From: Akkermansia sp.
GTDB lineage: Bacteria > Verrucomicrobiota > Verrucomicrobiia > Verrucomicrobiales > Akkermansiaceae
Direction of reading: 5' to 3'
DNA: 64,000 bases
Assembly: GCA_017398765.1 (NCBI GenBank)
Contig: JAFQEY010000001.1
Location: 1 to 64,000, forward strand
Every line of letters begins with the position of its first letter. The first letter of the stretch is position 1. The notes under the pieces are model-generated. The model was given only the letters and a program-made list of their open reading frames with translations. It was not told where the DNA came from and ran no database searches. Below are positions 58,287 to 64,000 of the stretch, piece after piece. The position numbers and the translations under genes are program-made.

Positions 58287-58634
58287 ATGTATATACCGAC
58301 ACAGGAGGAACGCTACAGCAAGGCAGCCCGGCTGACCCTGCTGCTCTGTATCATCATTCCTGCCGGGGTGGTCGTGTGGCTGGCGGGCGGCAGCCTGAGT
58401 GACTGCACAGCAGCTTTTCTTCTGCCCCTTTCCCTGCTGCTGGACAAGGTGGGGTTCAACACCACCGCTGCAGCGTGCATTTCAGCACTGATTCAATTCA
58501 TTTTCTTTTTATGGCTAACCCGCAGCCGCAAGCTAACGCCGAAAACCCGGCTTACGATAGCTATTACCTGGGGAATGCTGTTTGCGCTGATTGTGCGGAT
58601 TGCCATTTACCAGGCAGCGGCGGCACTGCAATAA
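58287..58634 (+). CDS. three-helix membrane protein, unknown
   Basis: A 115-residue protein with a short cytoplasmic start and three hydrophobic helices (about 14-35, 40-75, 88-112). It has a polar Arg/Lys-rich loop (RSRKLTPKTRLTIA) before the third. I recognise no family. The next gene, on the opposite strand, encodes a phage-like structural protein, so a phage-derived lysis or membrane protein is possible. Confidence 0.6.
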   Translation: MYIPTQEERYSKAARLTLLLCIIIPAGVVVWLAGGSLSDCTAAFLLPLSLLLDKVGFNTTAAACISALIQFIFFLWLTRSRKLTPKTRLTIAITWGMLFALIVRIAIYQAAAALQ

Positions 58635-58661
58635 CCACCGCTGCCCCTTTCAACCAAGGGC

Positions 58662-59159
58662 TCAGTCTGCCAGCGGAGAAGCCCCCGGGGCCAACGCTCC
58701 GAGAGCCCCCACGGCACCGCTGAGCAATGACACGCGGCTGTTGCTGCGTGCATTTCCGGCTTGTAACAACAAATTGCGGCGGTCATAAAGCCCCTGCAAA
58801 CGCGTGTCATTGGCCTCCTGCAGAGCGGCGTTAGTCCGGTTGCTGATTTCGTCCTCCAGACGAGTGGCTAAATCCGTCTCGCGGCGAATCACACTCCCCT
58901 CCTGCAGTAAATTGCCGGCGGCGGCGTCTGCACGAGCCTCAGCCAACTGCATGTGGGCATTACGCTCGCTGCGTCGCTGGTTCTCCAGCGCAGTATTGGT
59001 AATGGTTTCAGCGGCTCGCGCAGCGAGCTTCCACTCATTGTCGGCAGCTTCACGGTAGGCGGCAGACTGCTGGCGCTGAGCGGATGCCTGCACGGCACCG
59101 CTCGCCAGAGCCCCGGCGGCAGATATGATTGATGCAAATCCCATAATGGGGTTCAGCAT
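58662..59159 (-). CDS. podovirus-type internal virion protein-like relic
   Basis: A 165-residue protein with a hydrophobic opening (GFASIISAAGALASGAV), then long Ala/Arg-rich helices with LENQRRSERNA, AAAGNLLQEGSVIRRETDL and NARSNSRVSLLSGAVGALG. This order, including the GNLLQEGS block and the final hydrophobic glycine-rich segment, recalls the T7 gp14-type internal virion (DNA-ejection) proteins of podoviruses. No capsid, portal or terminase gene is nearby, so it would be a stray remnant. No promoter was identified. Confidence 0.5.
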   Translation of the reverse strand: MLNPIMGFASIISAAGALASGAVQASAQRQQSAAYREAADNEWKLAARAAETITNTALENQRRSERNAHMQLAEARADAAAGNLLQEGSVIRRETDLATRLEDEISNRTNAALQEANDTRLQGLYDRRNLLLQAGNARSNSRVSLLSGAVGALGALAPGASPLAD

Positions 59160-59234
59160 ACTACTACCCGGCTCAAAATACCAGCCTGAGTCTGTCTGTT
59201 TCTCTTTGTTTGCGTCCGAATGACTGACAGGGTA

Positions 59235-59870
59235 TCATTTTTTTTCACGCGTCATGTACTTCATGACCGCATAGAGCAGCATGAGAAGCACCACGCCCAG
59301 TACCACCAGATGTGACTCTGCTTTCACTGCCTCTATCAATGCCTCAGGCGATTCCATGATTCCGGGATGCTCACTGCCGACTTTGTCACCGAACCATGCC
59401 AGTACCCAGCACCAAATGGCAGAACCGACAATTGTAGCAATGCTGAAGGTCAGAAAATTGACCCGAGCCATCCCGGCAGGAATGGATATCAAATGGCGAA
59501 TGACCGGCAGAAAACGAGCAAAGAAAATCCCGGCGGAAGAATATTTCTTCATAAACAACTCCGCCTTTTCCACCTTGTGTGGGGGCATGAAAAAATATTT
59601 GCCATAGCGCAGCACCAGCGGGCGCCCCAGCAGCAGAGCACACACGTACATCATTACAGAACCAATGTAGGAACCAACGGTTCCCGCCAGCACCACTCCC
59701 CAGAAACTCATGCTTGCGCCCTCCTGCGATGCCACGATGGCAGCAGGCGGCACCACCACCTCGCTGGGCACGGGAATAATGGAACTCTCCATGGCCATAA
59801 ACGCCACCACCCCCCAGTATCCCCAGGCTTCAACATATTGCATACAAGCATTGATAAATTCGTGGAACAT
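59235..59870 (-). CDS. DedA-family membrane protein
   Basis: A 211-residue inner-membrane protein of the DedA/VTT family, thought to move lipid carriers such as undecaprenyl phosphate. The family motifs are FMAMESSIIPVPSEVV near residue 24, GTVGSYIGSVMMYV near 65, FFARFLPVIRHLISIPAG near 115 and GSAIWCWVLAWFGDKVG near 155. CATAAT 7 nt before the ATG may be its -10 box, but the -35 is poor. It is divergent from lpxB. Confidence 0.88.
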   Translation of the reverse strand: MFHEFINACMQYVEAWGYWGVVAFMAMESSIIPVPSEVVVPPAAIVASQEGASMSFWGVVLAGTVGSYIGSVMMYVCALLLGRPLVLRYGKYFFMPPHKVEKAELFMKKYSSAGIFFARFLPVIRHLISIPAGMARVNFLTFSIATIVGSAIWCWVLAWFGDKVGSEHPGIMESPEALIEAVKAESHLVVLGVVLLMLLYAVMKYMTREKK

Positions 59871-59913
59871 GCGGGCTATTATGCATACAAGCCGCCAAAA
59901 AGGAAGTCTTTTC

Positions 59914-59942
59914 TTGCTAAATCGGGCGTAACATGGTAGATT
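59914..59942 (+). promoter_or_regulatory. promoter of lpxB
   Basis: TTGCTA-N17-TAGATT. The -10 ends 6 nt before the lpxB ATG. Confidence 0.7.
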
Positions 59943-59948
59943 GGGGGC

Positions 59949-61064
59949 ATGAAGCTGTTCATGGTAGCCGGAGAGAAAAGCGGGGATAAACAGGGGGCTC
60001 TGTTGATTCAGGAGTTACTCCGCCGACAACCCGATATGGAAATCGTGGGGCTCGGCGGAGCCCGCATGCATGCGCTGGCTCCGGGTATTGAGGACTGGGC
60101 AGATCAGGCAGGAGTTATCGGCTTGGTGGAGGTCCTCAAACACATCCGCTACTTTGCCCGTTATCTCAATGAAATGACCAACCGTATTGCCTCTGAACAG
60201 CCGGACGGGCTGGTGCTCATCGACTATCCCGGCTTCAATCAGAGACTGGCTGAACGCGTGCGTAAAGTGTCCCCGAAAACCAAAATAGCGTGGTTTATTG
60301 CGCCCATGGTCTGGGCATGGAAAAAGGGGCGTATCCCCAAACTGGCAAGAGTGCTGGATTTGATGATGTGTACGTTCCCCTTTGAAAAGCCTTTGTTTGA
60401 GAAAGCCGGGCTGCGCACAGAGTTTGTGGGACACCCTCTGGTGGATGATATTCTGGCTCAGCGTCAGCCAAATGTGCGGGAGAAAGGCCTTATCGGGCTT
60501 TTCCCCGGCAGCCGCAACCGCGAGGTGGAAAGCAACTTCCCTGTCTTTATGGATGTGGTACGGGAGCTGCGCACCCGCCACCCGGAATGGAGATTCGAGA
60601 CCTCTGCCAGCACCCCGAAATTGGCAGAAAAAATGAGAGCCATGGCAAAGGCCTCCGGCATGCCGGAGGAGCTCATGAACATCTGCCCCGGCAGTTACCA
60701 CGGGCTCATGGACAGAGCGGAAGCCGCGCTGGTGACCTCTGGCACGGCCACACTGGAAGCCGCGCTCCATGAGCTGCCCTTTGCCTTGGTGTATAAGGTT
60801 GCGGCGTTCACTTATTGGGTGGGTCGTGTCATCCTCACCATCAAATACATCGGCATGGTTAACATTCTGGTGGACAAACCGGTGACCCGCGAGCTGATTC
60901 AGCATGATTTTAACGTGGAGAACTGTATTTCAGAGCTGGAACGGCTCACAACGCCTGAGCCACGAGAAAAAGTGTTAGCCGACATGCGTGAATCCATGTC
61001 GAAGCTCGGTCACGGCGGTGCTGCAGCCAAAGCGGCAGAGGCTGTGCTGAGTCTGTTTGACTGA
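59949..61064 (+). CDS. lpxB: lipid-A-disaccharide synthase
   Basis: A 371-residue GT19 glycosyltransferase that joins UDP-2,3-diacylglucosamine to lipid X at the inner membrane. AGEKSGDKQGALLIQEL opens the protein. GLGGARMHA follows, then LIDYPGFNQRLAER and the substrate loop AWFIAPMVWAWKKGRI. FPGSRNREVESNFPVF is near 180 and VTSGTATLEAALHELP is near 260. It shows this organism makes lipid A. It stands alone with a leaderless-type promoter; the acyltransferase genes are elsewhere. Confidence 0.95.
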   Translation: MKLFMVAGEKSGDKQGALLIQELLRRQPDMEIVGLGGARMHALAPGIEDWADQAGVIGLVEVLKHIRYFARYLNEMTNRIASEQPDGLVLIDYPGFNQRLAERVRKVSPKTKIAWFIAPMVWAWKKGRIPKLARVLDLMMCTFPFEKPLFEKAGLRTEFVGHPLVDDILAQRQPNVREKGLIGLFPGSRNREVESNFPVFMDVVRELRTRHPEWRFETSASTPKLAEKMRAMAKASGMPEELMNICPGSYHGLMDRAEAALVTSGTATLEAALHELPFALVYKVAAFTYWVGRVILTIKYIGMVNILVDKPVTRELIQHDFNVENCISELERLTTPEPREKVLADMRESMSKLGHGGAAAKAAEAVLSLFD

Positions 61065-61186
61065 TATATCCCAAACACAAAGGGAAAACAACGCATCATC
61101 CACCGGAAGCATGCGCTGCCGGGCATGTTATGCAATGATGCGCAGCGTTAACCCAATCACAACACAAGGTCTTTCTGCTGTTCCGA

Positions 61187-61924
61187 CTACTTATCCAACG
61201 CGTAGCGGGCAAAAGAAAGAGCCATGAATACTGCAGTTTCCACACGCAGAATAATGGGCCCCAACGATATGGGAGCAAAGCCGTGCTGCATGGCTGCGGC
61301 GTATTCCGCTGGGCTGAAATCCCCCTCTGGGCCAATGAGCAGCAGGGTGCCCTGCCGCCCGGCAGAGCGGGCATCTTCGAGCACCTTACGCGCCGGAATT
61401 GCCTCCGGCAGGATTGCGCAGACCAATTTCAGCTCCGGCATATCCGTGCGGCGAATGAATTCAGTATAGTGTTGAGGCACTTCCACCACAGGCAGGGTGT
61501 TGACACCGCACTGCTTGCAGGCTTCCAACGCCGTACGCTGCCACTTGGTCGTCTTAGCCGCAGCCTCCCTGGCATTGAGCCGCACAATGGTTCGCTCTGT
61601 CACCAAAGGGATAATACGCTGTACGCCCAGCTCCACGGCTTTCTGGACAATCAGCTCCATGTTTCCCCCTTTTGGGATAGCCAGGGCCAGCGTCATTTCC
61701 GCCACAGGCAACATGGGAGGCAAGGGGCGGAGGTCCCCCAGCATGAGCCTGCCTCCGCCGCTTGTCAGAATCCTGGCACGAGCCGCATGCCCCGTGCCGT
61801 CAAAAACCTCACACTCATCCCCGGTCCGCAAGCGCATGACCCGCAGCGCATGGTGAGCCTCCTCCCCCTCCAGCGTGAGCGTGGGAGATGAAAAATCAGC
61901 AGCGGGCAGATAGCAGCGATGCAT
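61187..61924 (-). CDS. rsmE: 16S rRNA (uracil1498-N3)-methyltransferase
   Basis: A 245-residue SPOUT-fold methyltransferase. It has the N-terminal PUA-like strand HALRVMRLRTGDECEVFDG, then ALAIPKGGNMELIVQKAVELG, the LLIGPEGDFSPAEY knot motif and the final LGPIILRVETAV. It lies 22 nt after dnaJ on the same strand and is probably the third gene of grpE-dnaJ-rsmE. Confidence 0.93.
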   Translation of the reverse strand: MHRCYLPAADFSSPTLTLEGEEAHHALRVMRLRTGDECEVFDGTGHAARARILTSGGGRLMLGDLRPLPPMLPVAEMTLALAIPKGGNMELIVQKAVELGVQRIIPLVTERTIVRLNAREAAAKTTKWQRTALEACKQCGVNTLPVVEVPQHYTEFIRRTDMPELKLVCAILPEAIPARKVLEDARSAGRQGTLLLIGPEGDFSPAEYAAAMQHGFAPISLGPIILRVETAVFMALSFARYALDK

Positions 61925-61946
61925 GACCGGGATGAGTGACTGAACG

Positions 61947-63089
61947 TTACTTCATGAATCGAGCCGCGCGCTTGCGGAACTCATTCACCTCAGGCTGATT
62001 GGAATCCTTGAGCGTCTCCGTGAACCCCTTCAAAGCCTTTTCCTGAGCAGAGTTAAGCTTGGTGGGAGTTTCCACCTGCACCTCCACCAGCAGGTCACCG
62101 CGTCCGCTTCCTTTTAACGCAGGAACCCCCTGATTGCGGATACGGAATATGGTGCCGCTCTGCGTTCCCGCAGGCATCTTGAGCTTGGAAGGGCCATCCA
62201 GCGTCGGGACTGTGAGCACGCCTCCGCAGACGGCATCCGCCAAGGTGACCGGCATGGTGCAAAGCAAATCCGAGCCCTCGCGGGTGAAAATATCATGCGC
62301 TTTGACCTCAATGAACACATAGAGGTCGCCCGTCTCCCCGCCGTGAACTCCGGCATCTCCATTCCCGGAGGAACGAAGCTTCGTGCCTGTGCTGACCCCG
62401 GCGGGCACATGGAGCGTAATCTTGACATCTTTGTGCACACGGCCTTCCCCATGGCAATGAGAACAGGGGTTACTTATCGTCTGCCCCGCACCGCGGCAGG
62501 AAGGACAGGTGCTCTGCTGCACAAAGAATCCGCTCTGCCGCGTCACCACACCCGTACCATGACAGGTGGGACACTGCTTAAACCCGGATGATCCATCCTT
62601 GGAACCGGTGGCGCCGCATTTATCACAGGGAACCATGCGCTCGATTTCCAATGTCTTATCACAACCGTGCGCCGCTTCCTCCAACGTAATATCCAAATCA
62701 TAGCGCAAATCAGCCCCCGGTCGGCGAGGGTCGGCCTGCCGCTGTCTCCCACCGCCGCCGAATCCGCCGAACCCGCTAAAGCCACCGCCAAACATCTGGG
62801 CAAAGATATCCATGGGGTCGGTAAAGCCACCGAATCCGCCGCCGCCGGCACCATTCATACCGCCGTTCTTGAAGGCTTCATGCCCCATGCGGTCATAGGC
62901 AGCGCGTTTATCCGCATCGCTGAGCACCTCATAGGCCTCACCGATTTCCTTGAACTTTTCCTCAGCTTCCTTGTTATCCGGATTTCTGTCCGGATGATAT
63001 TTCATGGCAAGCTTGCGGTACGCTTTTTTGATAGTAGCGTCATCCGCACCCTTGTCGACACCTAACACCTCATAATAATCTCTGGACAT
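61947..63089 (-). CDS. dnaJ: chaperone DnaJ
   Basis: A 380-residue type I Hsp40. The J domain carries the HPD ([10 protein letters not shown]) near residue 33. A long Gly/Phe region with GGGFGGF and [11 protein letters not shown] follows. Four zinc-binding CxxCxGxG-type repeats ([32 protein letters not shown]) lie near 145-210, then the substrate-binding domains. It stimulates DnaK ATPase. It sits 12 nt after grpE. Confidence 0.95.
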   Translation of the reverse strand: MSRDYYEVLGVDKGADDATIKKAYRKLAMKYHPDRNPDNKEAEEKFKEIGEAYEVLSDADKRAAYDRMGHEAFKNGGMNGAGGGGFGGFTDPMDIFAQMFGGGFSGFGGFGGGGRQRQADPRRPGADLRYDLDITLEEAAHGCDKTLEIERMVPCDKCGATGSKDGSSGFKQCPTCHGTGVVTRQSGFFVQQSTCPSCRGAGQTISNPCSHCHGEGRVHKDVKITLHVPAGVSTGTKLRSSGNGDAGVHGGETGDLYVFIEVKAHDIFTREGSDLLCTMPVTLADAVCGGVLTVPTLDGPSKLKMPAGTQSGTIFRIRNQGVPALKGSGRGDLLVEVQVETPTKLNSAQEKALKGFTETLKDSNQPEVNEFRKRAARFMK

Positions 63090-63101
63090 GGCGTAGAATG
63101 C

Positions 63102-63668
63102 TTAGTCTTTCTTCTCTTCGGACTCCGGGGCGGCAGCGGTCACAACATTGGCAGGACGCAGCAGGCGGCCGCGCAGGTTGTAGCCCTTGCGCAGGATACG
63201 CAGGATGGTGCCTTCCGGCTGCTCAGAAGGTTCGCTCATGATTGCCTCGTGAATATTGTGGTCAAACATCTGACCGACTTCCGTGGCTATGGGTTGCACG
63301 CCCTGCCCCTCCAGGAAATCCACGAGTTGTTTCTGCACCATGCTCATGCCGATGTAAATCATGGAAGCGGTATCCTGACCGGCCATCTGCATGCCCATTT
63401 CAAAGTTATCAATCACCGGCAAAAGCTCCTCCAGCAGACTGCGGTTGGCGTACTTCGTGAAATCCTCCCGGTCTTTTACGCAACGCTTGCGGTAGTTATC
63501 ATACTCTGCCGCCGTGCGCATAGCCAGCTCACGCCACTTGGTCAGCTCATCCACGGGGGATTCCTCCGTGCTCTGTGTTTCCTCAGCAGCGGCATTCGGC
63601 ATCTGCTCCTCCGCAAGAGGCTTTTCCTCATCAGGTTGGGTCTGATTATTCTGTTCTTCCTTGTTCAT
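63102..63668 (-). CDS. grpE: nucleotide exchange factor GrpE
   Basis: A 188-residue co-chaperone. An acidic, Gln/Glu-rich N-terminus is followed by a long coiled-coil helix (about 40-90, ending YRKRCVKDREDFTKYA) and the four-helix/beta-wing domain with GVQPIATEVGQMFDHNIHEAI near 130. The signature RKGYNLRGRLLRPANVVV-like tail is present, here ending in VTAAAPESEE. It starts the grpE-dnaJ-rsmE unit. No CIRCE element or heat-shock -35 was seen. Confidence 0.93.
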   Translation of the reverse strand: MNKEEQNNQTQPDEEKPLAEEQMPNAAAEETQSTEESPVDELTKWRELAMRTAAEYDNYRKRCVKDREDFTKYANRSLLEELLPVIDNFEMGMQMAGQDTASMIYIGMSMVQKQLVDFLEGQGVQPIATEVGQMFDHNIHEAIMSEPSEQPEGTILRILRKGYNLRGRLLRPANVVTAAAPESEEKKD

Positions 63669-63674
63669 GACAAT

Positions 63675-63703
63675 ATCCTACTGCAAAATGGTTTTCCCGT
63701 CAA
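63675..63703 (-). promoter_or_regulatory. promoter of grpE-dnaJ-rsmE
   Basis: TTGACG-N17-TAGGAT on the minus strand, ending 6 nt before the grpE ATG. It looks like the housekeeping promoters here, not a heat-shock type. Confidence 0.75.
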
Positions 63704-63813
63704 TAGCTGCATGTGACAGCTAATCCGCAAACAAGGCTTCCGGCTTGCTGCGGGAATCAGACTGTCATCAGCTTTCTGTAAGAGATGAATCCTATCGATT
63801 CCCGCACACAGCT

Positions 63814-64000
63814 TTAATCTTCTCTTGTTTCCTGCAGCGAGGAAAACAAGGCAACCCACTGCTCAGCAATTTTTTCCACATGGAATTTTTTGACACTATC
63901 CATGGCGGCAACTGCCATTTTCTCCCGCTGCGCATCATCTGTCATCAGACGCGTAAGTTTATCGATATATTCTTCCTCACGGAAAGGCTCAACACTGTAT
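63814..64000 (-). CDS. C-terminal end of a probable GT4 glycosyltransferase (partial)
   Basis: A minus-strand frame enters at the window's right edge and ends with TAA at 63814-63816. The 62 codons read VEPFREEEYIDKLTRLM, then a helical ...AVAAMDSVKKFHVEKIAEQWVALF and SSLQETRED. The EPFREEEYIDKL opening and the final KFHVEKIAEQW helix are typical of the C-terminus of GT4-type glycosyltransferases. The start and catalytic region are outside the window. Confidence 0.65.
   Translation of the reverse strand, partial: YSVEPFREEEYIDKLTRLMTDDAQREKMAVAAMDSVKKFHVEKIAEQWVALFSSLQETRED

Noticed and set aside
63669..63813. Search for a CIRCE or heat-shock promoter before grpE
   Set aside because: No TTAGCACTC/GAGTGCTAA dyad was found; only a housekeeping-type promoter is present.
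1..64000. tRNA, rRNA and CRISPR search by eye
   Set aside because: No cloverleaf with a GTTCGA arm, no rRNA sequence and no regularly spaced repeats were seen.

Overview
The window comes from a Gram-negative bacterium. It carries lipid A synthesis (lpxB), an LptE-like LPS-assembly lipoprotein, a BamD-like TPR protein and many Sec or lipoprotein signal peptides. The gene mix suggests Verrucomicrobiota, probably Akkermansia or a close gut relative: a secreted GH35 beta-galactosidase, an anaerobe-type reverse rubrerythrin, a carboxynorspermidine synthase-like gene, a GT4/GH57 alpha-glucan pair and a eukaryote-type branching enzyme. This placement is inference; no rRNA gene is present. About 57 protein genes are supported. 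I saw no tRNA, rRNA, CRISPR array or intact insertion sequence.

Layout: 0-1.7 kb is gene-poor, with an AT-rich lipoprotein gene and what looks like a group II intron remnant. 1.7-7.3 kb holds terC-mrp and, divergently, uxs-khpA-priA. 7.3-9.5 kb has three secreted thioredoxin-fold paralogues. 9.6-15.2 kb has proS, a site-2 protease, an unknown exported protein and a BamD-like/lptE/rsmI operon. 15.4-21.1 kb has a NERD-helicase, glgB and lepA. 21.2-26.3 kb has membrane proteins and the trmB-tgt-yajC-aroE operon. 26.4-31.6 kb has a GT2, a proline-racemase-family enzyme with an EamA transporter, and GH35. 31.8-37 kb has a small membrane protein, a sugar-kinase-like protein, a CHASE2-like sensor, a retropepsin-like lipoprotein and pgi. 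37-43.3 kb has an NhaC-type antiporter, an exported protein, an alpha/beta hydrolase, a copper-type P-ATPase and a Nudix hydrolase. 43.7-46.7 kb has a PUR-domain protein and the GT4/GH57 pair. 47.1-50.3 kb has polyamine synthesis, reverse rubrerythrin and a metallopeptidase. 50.5-56 kb has ppiC-aroA-dnaG-rpoN. 56.1-59.2 kb has small phage-flavoured genes around a PatB-type lyase. 59.2-63.7 kb has dedA, lpxB and grpE-dnaJ-rsmE. A glycosyltransferase 3' end closes the window.

The most striking global feature is the promoters. More than twenty transcription units have a clear TTGnnn-N16..18-TAnnnT promoter whose -10 box ends only 5-12 nt before the start codon. This predicts leaders of 0-6 nt. 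Genes inside operons also mostly lack Shine-Dalgarno sequences. Start codons were chosen partly on this basis. Other points of interest are an in-frame amber codon that splits a small two-helix membrane protein, a podovirus-type internal virion protein relic, loss of catalytic or metal ligands in GH57, Tgt, Mrp and an alpha/beta hydrolase, and a PerR/Fur-like box at the rubrerythrin promoter.
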